Under the pieces are notes generated by a model. It was not told the DNA's origin. It was given only the letters and a program-made list of their open reading frames with translations, and ran no database searches. The translations under genes and the position numbers were made by a program. This document shows, in pieces, positions 30,207 through 38,777 of a stretch of 64,000 bases of DNA (position 1 is its first letter; each line of letters opens with the position of its first letter). This DNA is from Tenacibaculum sp. (GTDB lineage Bacteria; Bacteroidota; Bacteroidia; Flavobacteriales; Flavobacteriaceae), in the NCBI GenBank assembly GCA_020631475.1, contig JAHDHE010000001.1, positions 2,114 through 66,113 on the forward strand, given 5' to 3'.

Positions 30207-30830
30207 ATGTCTTTAAAATCTATATTAAATCAAATAATGATGGAATATGAAGCTAACTATTCAAAAAAACCATCTTTTGAAAATCTGTTACAAGATTGCA
30301 TCAAATTAAAAGGAATAATTACAACAGAATTTTTAATTACCTCTTTACAAGAAGGTTGGTTATTAAATGGAGGCGAAGATTTAGATTTTTCATCAATCTA
30401 TAATAAATACTTTGGCTATGATAGAATACCATTGTATGAAAAATTAGAAGAAATAGAGTTTTCTAAATATAAAATTAAAAAGAACAATAATGAAGAATTA
30501 TTTAATTCTGGTGGTACTCAATTTGATGAATATGTTTGGGGTATTTTAGAAGATTTCCATAAAGACCAACATCATATATCTGGTCATATAACAAATGTCT
30601 ATCAAAACAATTTTGAGGTAACTTTTAATATTAAAGATATAATTCATATTCCAAAAAGTATGGATTTAGAATACCCTAAAATTAAAGGAATAATACCTAA
30701 AGAAAAATATAAATACTTCGATTCTCTAACAATAGAGAGTTTTAAAAATATAAAGTTCGATGTTAAAATATTGTTCATCGAAAAATCAAGTAAAACGTTA
30801 ATATTAAAACCTTGCAATTATGAAAAGTAA
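30207..30830 (+). CDS. hypothetical protein, partial paralogue of 29268 gene
   Basis: KKPSFENLLQDCIKLK...FSSIYNKYF and ISGHITNVYQNNFEVTFNIK...GIIPKEKY...ILFIEKSSKTLILKP parallel the upstream protein. Confidence 0.55.
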   Translation: MSLKSILNQIMMEYEANYSKKPSFENLLQDCIKLKGIITTEFLITSLQEGWLLNGGEDLDFSSIYNKYFGYDRIPLYEKLEEIEFSKYKIKKNNNEELFNSGGTQFDEYVWGILEDFHKDQHHISGHITNVYQNNFEVTFNIKDIIHIPKSMDLEYPKIKGIIPKEKYKYFDSLTIESFKNIKFDVKILFIEKSSKTLILKPCNYEK

Positions 30831-31617
30831 AATAACATTACTATTGATATTATTTATATCGTTTAACACATCCTCTCAAATTAATATAAATTCAGTTTAC
30901 ACTATAAATAAAGGAAGTAAAGGTGGATATGAAAAAATGAAATTTGAAGTTAATAGAAATCAAATTACAAAAACAGATTTATTCTATAATAAAACAGAAA
31001 ACTATAATGTAAAACTAAAAAACTATGGCTACGAGGAAACAGGTAAATATTATGAAAAATATATAAATAATAGTTACTTCCCGAACTATGTAGTTTTTTA
31101 TAATACAAAAGGTGGTACAGTCATAGGCATTGAAGAAACAAGTTCTAATTCTTCAAAACTATACCTTACTCAATATGGTTTTGAACAAAGCTACAAATCA
31201 AAAAAAAAAGAAGTGAAAGTTTCATCAGAAGGTAAATTTGACTTAATAACAGAGTTATCATCTATAAATAAAATATCTCCTTTTTATTATAATTACATTT
31301 TTAATAAAAATTATTTTGATTTTGAAAAGAGAACAAGTAACAAAAACGGTTACACTGAATTATATAATTTATCTAACTCAATTTTAGATAAAAAAATAAT
31401 TATAGCTTTTAACAACAGTAATTCCTTTAAAAAAATAATCTATATAGGTACATTAAACGAGAGGTATAATTTAGAAAACAGGTTAAAATCAAGAGGGCTA
31501 AAACATTATAAAGAAGGTGAAAAAACTTTTTTTTATAAAGAAGGACTTTACTACTCTTTAAACCACGCCTCTCAACATTTGGTTGTTCATATTGTAAATG
31601 ATATTGATAATATGTAA
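30820..31617 (+). CDS. secreted hypothetical protein
   Basis: Signal peptide MKSKITLLLILFISFNTSSQ. Confidence 0.55.
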   Translation: MKSKITLLLILFISFNTSSQININSVYTINKGSKGGYEKMKFEVNRNQITKTDLFYNKTENYNVKLKNYGYEETGKYYEKYINNSYFPNYVVFYNTKGGTVIGIEETSSNSSKLYLTQYGFEQSYKSKKKEVKVSSEGKFDLITELSSINKISPFYYNYIFNKNYFDFEKRTSNKNGYTELYNLSNSILDKKIIIAFNNSNSFKKIIYIGTLNERYNLENRLKSRGLKHYKEGEKTFFYKEGLYYSLNHASQHLVVHIVNDIDNM

Positions 31618-31843
31618 TAGGTATAAAATGTTATTTTTTGATAAATTTATTATTGGCAGTCAATATGAAAAATATGAATTTGATTTAGAATATGAAAAGA
31701 CCACCATAAGAAATAATATAGAATATGTTATTTACAGGTATAAGAAATACGAAAAACACTTCTTTTTAGATACAGAAATTAAAAGAGGTGTTTTTCTATC
31801 TTATAATGGAGATATATTAATGGAGATTACATTTTTATTCTAA
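31598..31843 (+). CDS. small hypothetical protein
   Basis: ORF overlapping the end of the previous gene. Confidence 0.35.
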   Translation: MILIICNRYKMLFFDKFIIGSQYEKYEFDLEYEKTTIRNNIEYVIYRYKKYEKHFFLDTEIKRGVFLSYNGDILMEITFLF

Positions 31844-31901
31844 CTGCAAAAACTGCAACAATTACAGTCTTACATAAATTAAAAACAGGTTAAAAAAATT
31901 A

Positions 31902-31934
31902 CTGCAACATACCTGCAACATACCTGCAACATTT
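31902..31934. repeat. right-end tandem 11-mers of island A
   Basis: CTGCAACATAC CTGCAACATAC CTGCAACATTT; degenerate ctgcaa units also from 31844. Confidence 0.85.
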
Positions 31935-32046
31935 TATCTAAAAAATGTATTTATATGATAACGTATGAAAAACACAATTAACACAAGTACCTAAAAAACA
32001 ACTACATGAATACAAATGATAATCATTGAAAAAGATTTAAAAGTGT

Positions 32047-32089
32047 CTCATAATCAGGTGGTCCATGGTTCGAGTCCATGTGGGACCAC
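32047..32089 (+). repeat. internal att site: tRNA 3' fragment from anticodon loop to 3' end
   Basis: CTCATAATCAGGTGGTCCATGGTTCGAGTCCATGTGGGACCAC; matches the 8996 tRNA except compensated T-stem positions. Confidence 0.92.
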
Positions 32090-32144
32090 GTAACAAACTC
32101 GTAACATACTATAAACAGTACTGTTGCGAGTTTTTACTTTTTAC

Positions 32145-32165
32145 AGGGTGCTTCAGAGGGTGCTT
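32145..32165. repeat. left-end arm-type repeat of island B
   Basis: AGGGTGCTT-CAG-AGGGTGCTT; direct match at 53431-53450. Confidence 0.8.
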
Positions 32166-32715
32166 ATATCTCAAAAACAGCAAATTAAGCTCAACTCACT
32201 ATATATAAAGATACAAAATTCTCAGCTATTTATATTCTATATCAGAGACGAAAATAGAATTCTTTCTATAAATGTACGGGGGTACTTCAAAAAAACTGCC
32301 TCTATATTAAAGCATATAGCCTTAGTCCCTATAGACAGAAACTCTCATTTAATTTTTTTCAATTAAAACCTCCAAAAAGAATCTATTATTTTTTTTGCGC
32401 CACTTCTCCCCCCCCTTTACAATTGGACAATCAATCTGTTTAACACAAATAAACTTGTAAAATATAAATAGCCATAAAACATAAAATTATAGGCAAAAAC
32501 AAGCTCTTCTATTAATTTACCCGTTATTATACAATATCTTCATTCGATTATTAGGAAAGTAAAATTTTAGCCTACAGACAAAAAGTGTATACACATACGT
32601 AAACTTTAAATTATACTTTAAAAACAACATTATTTACATCTTCTAAATATTGTATTTTTACGAGTATAAGGGTACTTCCTCACGCATCCTCTTAGATTAA
32701 CCTTAATTAAAAATT

Positions 32716-33681
32716 ATGAATGAAACTGAATCTTGCTTAAACGAAATCACAACCAAATACCCAAAAAAATGGGAAGACCTTGACAAAAGCATAAAAAGAA
32801 TAATGCCTCACAAGCAAGATTCTCCTTTTGACCCCTATGAATCTAAGTACTACAAAGAGTTTATACTATCTAATAGAAATGATCAGGTAGAATATATCCC
32901 CACTGAACAATTATCAGAATCTTTCATTAAAGCTCATAACTCTCTTATTGGCAATAGTGGTATATATATGATAGACTTCCAAAATCTACTTAACGATTAT
33001 GATGAAAGTTATTTTGATCTTGAATCTTGGAGTAATGATCGAAAAGAAGTTATACTAAATAGTATTAACAACTACTTGTTTGATTGTAATATTTTTAAAG
33101 GCATCTTTTTCTTTTCTCAACTAAGTGAGGCTTTTAGGGAAATTGATAAATCACTTCACAATTTGGACAATATAAAATACTTTGGTGCAAATAAACCCAG
33201 TTGGCTACAAACTAAAATTAAAGAAATATTAGAACTAGAAGTTAAATCCATTAAAGATACATTAATATTTAATTACAAGCCTATTTACTCCAAATTAGAT
33301 CAAGTGCTATATAAAACAAAAGCTTCAAGTGAATTTTATAAATTTTCAGACAATGACTGGTTTAAAATAGCTAAAGCTATTGCTGAAGGTTATATAGACT
33401 TTGAAGCAAGTCATTATATAATTGATAAAGAAAGGATATATATTGAAGCTGAAGCTTCTAGATTAGTTTCCAATTATATTTACGGAAGTGAATTTAAAAA
33501 ACAGTCAGTTAATGCCTACCTTAATCAAACAAAGTCAAATACTCCTACTAACAAAAACATCTTTATTCCTAGCAGAATAAAAGCTTTAGAATTTATTGCT
33601 GAAGAGGCTAAGAACAATGGTTTTGAGTCTGATTATTTTAAAGAAAAGTTAAAAAAGTTAAAGAAAGATAATCTTTTTTAA
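32716..33681 (+). CDS. hypothetical protein
   Basis: 321 aa ORF. Confidence 0.65.
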   Translation: MNETESCLNEITTKYPKKWEDLDKSIKRIMPHKQDSPFDPYESKYYKEFILSNRNDQVEYIPTEQLSESFIKAHNSLIGNSGIYMIDFQNLLNDYDESYFDLESWSNDRKEVILNSINNYLFDCNIFKGIFFFSQLSEAFREIDKSLHNLDNIKYFGANKPSWLQTKIKEILELEVKSIKDTLIFNYKPIYSKLDQVLYKTKASSEFYKFSDNDWFKIAKAIAEGYIDFEASHYIIDKERIYIEAEASRLVSNYIYGSEFKKQSVNAYLNQTKSNTPTNKNIFIPSRIKALEFIAEEAKNNGFESDYFKEKLKKLKKDNLF

Positions 33682-33757
33682 CACTCCTTTTTTTAATACT
33701 GGTAATGAAATAGTAAAACTGTAAATTTTCTTCTATTTGCAGTAGCACAACAAAAAA

Positions 33758-34066
33758 ATGTGCTATAATATCATGAGTATTAAATTAGTAAAAACAATTG
33801 ATTTTGATTTGGAAGAGTTCCAAAACATTATCAGGAATTCAGTTGCCTCAGTACTGAAAGAACAAAATGAGTTATTAATAGGAACTTCTAAAAGAGATTC
33901 TTCTGATTATTATCTCTCAAGGAAGGAAGCTGCGGAGTTTTTAAAAATTTCCGAAACTACATTATGGAGTTTGGATAAAAAACAAATTCTCCCAGCAAAA
34001 CGCTTACATGGAAAAGTATTATACTTAAAAAGTGACTTACTCAACTTCCATAAACAAGCAGCTTAA
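33758..34066 (+). CDS. HTH excisionase-like protein
   Basis: YYLSRKEAAEFLKISETTLWSLDKKQILPAKRLHGKVLYLKSDLLNF. Probable start MSIKLV downstream of the track start. Confidence 0.8.
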   Translation: MCYNIMSIKLVKTIDFDLEEFQNIIRNSVASVLKEQNELLIGTSKRDSSDYYLSRKEAAEFLKISETTLWSLDKKQILPAKRLHGKVLYLKSDLLNFHKQAA

Positions 34067-34101
34067 ACTAATTTAAGCAAAAAAACAATTATTTAATAAC
34101 C

Positions 34102-34151
34102 AAAAAGACAAAGTGATATCCTCATATCGCTAGGACTCTCTTTGTCTTTTT
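34102..34151 (+). terminator. long terminator / structured RNA
   Basis: AAAAAGACAAAG ... CTTTGTCTTTTT 12-bp outer stem enclosing GATAT-CCTC-ATATC hairpin, then T run. Confidence 0.7.
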
Positions 34152-34166
34152 TTTAAAACAAAAACA

Positions 34167-35723
34167 ATGGTTTATAGAAATTATTTAATCACAATTAACA
34201 GCAATTTATTCAATGCTCTTGAATCAGTAGTAGAGAAGCATAATAAACATTTAGACAAAACAGATAAAAACAGAATTAGCATGGACAAAGCTGTATTTTT
34301 AATACATTATATTGATTACAAAAAAAGTCAAGTAAGAGAAAATTCTCAAAGTACTTTTGTAAGAATCTCTTCTCAAACTCTTAACTCATTTTTAAAGAAA
34401 GAGCTTAAAAAATATAAAGCTTTTTTAGTAAAACATGAGTTTATAAAAACAATACCTTATTGCAAAATAAGCAACCTAGCTATAGGGTACAAGGTTTTAC
34501 ATATAAGAGCTACTCAGAAGGAGGATAAAGACACTTATGACGTTTATGAATTTTTAAATAAAGAGTATGAAACATTTTTATTTAAAGAAATAGACAAAAT
34601 TGAAAGCAAAAAGAAAAAAGCTGCTGACAGAAACACCAAACATTTAACGAAATGGTTAAATGGAGACGAAATCCAAATAGACTGGAAAAAAGCTCTACAT
34701 TTTATCGATAAAGGTTCTTTTAGTGATGAAAAAAAATCTCAATATTCTTCTAGTGTAAATAAAATTCGTTTTAATCATTGGCATTACTCTAGAACTACGA
34801 ATGATAATAGACTTCATAGCAATTTAACAAATATGAAGGAGGAATTGAGAGTATTCTTAACTCATAGAGAAGAAAATTTAGTATCACTAGATATTGAGAC
34901 TTCACAACCTTATCTATTAGCAGGCATATTAAATTTACTCAAGAATAAATCGGTATCTAAACTTGATTTTATACTTGGAGGAATACGTAGTAAGGACGTG
35001 AGAGACAAGTTTCACTCTCTAATGAATTCTATTTCTTATGAACCTATTGATATCACTGGTATAAAGCTCTACATAAAATTTATTCGTCAAACTGACTTTT
35101 ATCTATATGTAAACGAAAAGTTATGTGACGATTTTAAAAAGAAAATAACGGATGAATCAAATAAAGGTTTTTATATCAAAAAAACTTATTGTACAAAACG
35201 ATCTAAACAAATAGTAGAGTCAGTTAAGGCAAGAAAATATTGTAAATCTTTAACTTTAGAGTACATGTATTGTTCTCTCGAAAACTATTCTGAAGGGATA
35301 AAAGAAATAAAACGAATTTATCCAGAACCAGTAAATAAGTTTATTTATGGTTTTAAATATTGTAAAGAAATAGAAATACCAAGAAAGAAAAGAAAGTTAC
35401 CTGATAAGAGGAAAATAAAAAAAGCAAAAAAATTATTTCCTAAGTTTCTTCAACAGGTAGAATCATTTATCATTTTAGACGTTATAACCAAAGAGTTATC
35501 TAGAAAGTATCCTAAAATGTTTATGGCTACGATTCATGATAGTGTAATTGTCACAAAAAAACATGAGTCTGAAGTCAAAAATTATTTAAGAAATAGGTTA
35601 TTAGAAATATTTGATTTACCACCAAAAATTAAAAGTGAGGACTGGACTCCTCACTTTTTTTGTATAACAGCTTATATTTTCTGTATAGAAAAAACAGATA
35701 CATGGTCACTAATGGGTGAATAA
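34167..35723 (+). CDS. putative palm-domain nucleic acid polymerase (family A DNAP / single-subunit RNAP-like)
   Basis: Motif A-like LVSLDIETSQPYLLAGIL, motif B-like KARKYCKSLTLEYMYCS, motif C-like MATIHDSVIV in the expected order. Confidence 0.5.
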   Translation: MVYRNYLITINSNLFNALESVVEKHNKHLDKTDKNRISMDKAVFLIHYIDYKKSQVRENSQSTFVRISSQTLNSFLKKELKKYKAFLVKHEFIKTIPYCKISNLAIGYKVLHIRATQKEDKDTYDVYEFLNKEYETFLFKEIDKIESKKKKAADRNTKHLTKWLNGDEIQIDWKKALHFIDKGSFSDEKKSQYSSSVNKIRFNHWHYSRTTNDNRLHSNLTNMKEELRVFLTHREENLVSLDIETSQPYLLAGILNLLKNKSVSKLDFILGGIRSKDVRDKFHSLMNSISYEPIDITGIKLYIKFIRQTDFYLYVNEKLCDDFKKKITDESNKGFYIKKTYCTKRSKQIVESVKARKYCKSLTLEYMYCSLENYSEGIKEIKRIYPEPVNKFIYGFKYCKEIEIPRKKRKLPDKRKIKKAKKLFPKFLQQVESFIILDVITKELSRKYPKMFMATIHDSVIVTKKHESEVKNYLRNRLLEIFDLPPKIKSEDWTPHFFCITAYIFCIEKTDTWSLMGE

Positions 35724-35820
35724 TAACAAAAAGATAGATGTTTATCTCCTCATAAGTTATACCTAAAGAATCAGCTAAGATTCTTAAAAAATCTACACAA
35801 AATTGAAAAACGTCTTTCAC
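35629..35820 (-). CDS. small membrane protein (63 aa)
   Basis: GTG start overlapping the stop of the upstream 48-aa ORF (GTGA); TM segment IYLFVIIHPLVTMYLFFLY. Confidence 0.5.
   Translation of the reverse strand: MKDVFQFCVDFLRILADSLGITYEEINIYLFVIIHPLVTMYLFFLYRKYKLLYKKSEESSPHF
35631..35658. terminator. bidirectional terminator within the overlapping convergent gene ends
   Basis: AAAAGTGAGGA-CTGGAC-TCCTCACTTTT, perfect 11-bp stem plus T run. Confidence 0.8.
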
Positions 35821-35963
35821 TTTGAATTATCTCTTATAAAAATATAATAGAGCACATATAAACCTATTAAAGTACCAATTGCTGTACTCCAAATGGTATC
35901 CCCTCCACTTTCAGCTTTTAAATCACCTATAACACTCGACTGAAAAAATAAAAACCTTATCAT
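35817..35963 (-). CDS. small membrane protein (48 aa), absent from the ORF track
   Basis: MIRFLFFQSSVIGDLKAESGGDTIWSTAIGTLIGLYVLYYIFIRDNSK; TAATG overlap with upstream lipoprotein stop and GTGA overlap downstream. Confidence 0.55.
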   Translation of the reverse strand: MIRFLFFQSSVIGDLKAESGGDTIWSTAIGTLIGLYVLYYIFIRDNSK

Positions 35964-36247
35964 TATTTTGATACTTTTTTAATAGTTTCATCCATTTTTG
36001 ATGCTTCCATAAAAACTGACCCCACTTGTTTGTAAACCATTCTTTTCCCACAAACATCGAGAGCATATGTAGCTCCATGTAAACCTTTGTTCTTATCTAC
36101 AACCTTAATATTCTCTTTAGGACAATTTTGTTCAATTGAAACGGTCTTAATCAAAGTCTTCTCAGTTGTTCCAAAAACTGTTCTATTCACAGCTCCACAT
36201 GAGAATAAGGTTAAACTTGTTAATGTTATTAATACTATTTTTTTCAT
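35963..36247 (-). CDS. putative lipoprotein
   Basis: MKKIVLITLTSLTLFSCGAV lipobox. Confidence 0.7.
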   Translation of the reverse strand: MKKIVLITLTSLTLFSCGAVNRTVFGTTEKTLIKTVSIEQNCPKENIKVVDKNKGLHGATYALDVCGKRMVYKQVGSVFMEASKMDETIKKVSK

Positions 36248-36258
36248 TGCCTTAGTAT

Positions 36259-36732
36259 TTATTGTTTATTAAAATTCCATTTTATTATATACTTTATAAG
36301 AATTCCATTGTATTGATATTCTTCATCAAAAATTAATGACAAACGACTATTATCAACAGTATATTCAAACAAAAGCGTTTGAGCAGAAGTAGACATAATC
36401 AGTCTTAATTTATTAGGAGGAACAGTAAGCCATCCAAATTTAGAATCACTAAGAGTATTGTTTTCAGGATATAAGATTTTACCTGAACCGTCTCTTTTAA
36501 AACTAAGAACAGTTTTGAGTTTATCTCTTTCTTTTAATCTGTTTTCTATTTTAGTTTTTGCTTCATTATAACTTAAATTACCATGATTAGTTATTTCAAC
36601 TATTTCTGAATTACTATTTACCCAAGGGTGTCTTGTCAGTAAATCATCTGAAGAACTAGAGCTTAATTCTTCATTAGAAGAACAACTAGCGAATAATAAA
36701 ATACTACAAAACAGTATTAAGATTTTTTTCAT
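36259..36732 (-). CDS. putative lipoprotein
   Basis: MKKILILFCSILLFASCSSNE lipobox. Confidence 0.7.
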   Translation of the reverse strand: MKKILILFCSILLFASCSSNEELSSSSSDDLLTRHPWVNSNSEIVEITNHGNLSYNEAKTKIENRLKERDKLKTVLSFKRDGSGKILYPENNTLSDSKFGWLTVPPNKLRLIMSTSAQTLLFEYTVDNSRLSLIFDEEYQYNGILIKYIIKWNFNKQ

Positions 36733-36847
36733 AATTAATTTTTTAATGTTTTTTTATGTGATTCAAAAATAAACAAAAATAGGTTATAAACAACCCATTG
36801 TTTTCAATTCGTTAAAATCAACTAATTGTATGCAATTTTGGTATATG

Positions 36848-37093
36848 TCAAAATACCAACGAAAAAAGGAGTTACCTCAATTCTGTATTGAATTAGGTCA
36901 ACATATTAGAAAACTTAGAAAGCAGAAAGATTTAAGTATAGAGGAAATTGCCTATAAAGCTGGAATTGACGGTCAAAACCTTAGAAAATATGAACTAGGG
37001 AAGCAAGAAATGAAAGTTTCAATGCTAAAAAGGATTGCTAATGCATTCGATATGACTACTTCAGAATTATTATTGTTTGATAAAGAAAAATAA
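36848..37093 (+). CDS. XRE-family transcriptional regulator
   Basis: IELGQHIRKLRKQKDLSIEEIAYKAGIDGQNLRKYELGKQEMKVSMLKRIANAF. Start at an internal ATG is likely (track start 36830). Confidence 0.9.
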   Translation, partial: SKYQRKKELPQFCIELGQHIRKLRKQKDLSIEEIAYKAGIDGQNLRKYELGKQEMKVSMLKRIANAFDMTTSELLLFDKEK

Positions 37094-37295
37094 CAATTTA
37101 ACCCTTCTTACTCGTTTTTCATTAGAGAATAAAACTATAATTAATCTTCCTAATTTATTACCAACTTCAATAAATTAAATTCTCAATAAATAATCACAAA
37201 AAAAGTGATTTTAATTATGTTTCTTTATCCTGAAAATTTCTCTTTCAACTCCTATTAAATACGACCTTGATTCTCATAGAAGGTTTTACTTGTTT

Positions 37296-37333
37296 TTTTA
37301 AATGGATTTTTTTGGGGAAAAATACATTTAAAA
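37296..37333. repeat. long imperfect hairpin in leader of defence array
   Basis: TTTTAAATG(G)ATTTTT-TTGGGG-AAAAAT(A)CATTTAAAA, 15 paired positions with one mismatch. Confidence 0.65.
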
Positions 37334-37371
37334 TTACGGATATCCCTTTTTTTCTTTTTTTGAAATAACAT

Positions 37372-37395
37372 AAGTTTACAGATATCTGTAAACTT
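37372..37395. promoter_or_regulatory. perfect 24-bp palindrome upstream of jetA-like gene, candidate operator
   Basis: AAGTTTACAGATATCTGTAAACTT is its own reverse complement. Confidence 0.75.
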
Positions 37396-37448
37396 TCAAA
37401 ACATATAAGCTTAATATTTTTAGTTTATTATAAGATTATAAATAAAAA

Positions 37449-38777
37449 TTGAAACAAAAAGAACACCCTCATATTTTTAATTTCGTTGAAGAAATATCTA
37501 AACCTGAAACATACAAACAGTTGTATCCAGATGAAAAAGAAGGAATTGTAATTGCTCATTTGTACCAACGTGTAAAATCTGGGCGCTATAAAAACGATTC
37601 TTTTACTGCTAAAGATATTCACTCTCTATTTGAAGAGACAATGAATGAAGAGGAGAAAAGAGTCTCTGATGTAAAAGGACGTATTAATAAACTTCAAAAA
37701 TACTTTCTAAAATATAATGAAGAAACACAACTATACTCTTTTCAAGAATATGGTATAAAATTTTGTAGAATAGCAGAAGAAACACTAATAGGCTCTTTAA
37801 AACCTACAGAAATTAAAATTATATGCTCGCAATTAAAACAACAGCTTCGAGAGTCTATTGGAGATGAAAAAAAAATAAAGGAATGGTTTACTATACATTT
37901 CAAAAATTTCCATCCTAACTTAAAACAGCAAATAGATTTCTTAGACAGACAAATTGATGAAGCCGTCGAAAAGTTAAGAAACGATACACTTTCCGAAAAA
38001 CAAACACCACTAAAATTATTACAAACAGTAAGTAATGATCTTTTTGATATTCAGAAAAAAAATGATGAGTTACGTTCTGCTTTTTCTGAAACTTATTCAA
38101 TAAGTACATTATTATATGAAATAGAGACAGAACAAAAAGAATTACTAGAACACATGAAACATACTCATCGTTTCTTTAACAATGCACAAAGTAGTCTCAG
38201 AAATACTAACAAAAGGTTAGATCGAATACAACCCAAAATAAGACAATTATTCTTTACTCTAGGACAACCAGAATATAGTGCTAAAATAGACCGATTCATA
38301 CTGTTTCTACTAAAATATTCATCACTAGAAAAAAAAGGAAAAGATAAAGAAATAGTATTTCCAAAAGAAATAAACACAAAAACAACTAACTATAAACGAC
38401 CTAAATATCTATTACTAGATAGAGATAGAAACCTATTCCCTACTCAAGCAAAGCCCCGAAAAAAATATATAAGAAATCCGAAAGTTGAAAAATTAAGCAA
38501 AGCCATATTGCAAAAAGCTTTTGACGATACCGAAATAATAGAAAACTGGGTGAATTTTTTTTTTCAAGAATTACAAAAACGTAAAGTACTAAATATTTCG
38601 CAAGGTTTTTTTTCTGTATTAAAAGAAACTAATGATTTTACAATTGCAACAAAGGTTACGTTTAGAGTAATAGAAGATGCTCATAATAATGAAAAATACA
38701 AAGTAGATATTGACAAAACAGATTTTGTGAAAAATAAAAATACTGCATTATGGAAAACAATGATATTTCAGAAATAG
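37449..38777 (+). CDS. jetA: Wadjet-like JetA (condensin kleisin-like subunit), TTG start
   Basis: 442 aa, MksF-like helical protein, first gene of a four-gene jetABCD-like order. Confidence 0.8.
   Translation: MKQKEHPHIFNFVEEISKPETYKQLYPDEKEGIVIAHLYQRVKSGRYKNDSFTAKDIHSLFEETMNEEEKRVSDVKGRINKLQKYFLKYNEETQLYSFQEYGIKFCRIAEETLIGSLKPTEIKIICSQLKQQLRESIGDEKKIKEWFTIHFKNFHPNLKQQIDFLDRQIDEAVEKLRNDTLSEKQTPLKLLQTVSNDLFDIQKKNDELRSAFSETYSISTLLYEIETEQKELLEHMKHTHRFFNNAQSSLRNTNKRLDRIQPKIRQLFFTLGQPEYSAKIDRFILFLLKYSSLEKKGKDKEIVFPKEINTKTTNYKRPKYLLLDRDRNLFPTQAKPRKKYIRNPKVEKLSKAILQKAFDDTEIIENWVNFFFQELQKRKVLNISQGFFSVLKETNDFTIATKVTFRVIEDAHNNEKYKVDIDKTDFVKNKNTALWKTMIFQK

Larger units (their letters stand above)
8996..32091. 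mobile_element. genomic island A (integrase + type III RM cluster) integrated in the CAT-anticodon tRNA
   Basis: tRNA at left, tRNA fragment at right, integrase, terminal 11-mer repeats. Confidence 0.85.

Noticed and set aside
32047-32089. Second tRNA gene
   Set aside because: Only the half from the anticodon loop to the 3' end is present; the 5' acceptor and D arm are missing, so it is an att fragment.
32124-32366. 80-aa ORF at the left end of island B
   Set aside because: Overlaps arm-site repeats and lacks domain features; probably non-coding.
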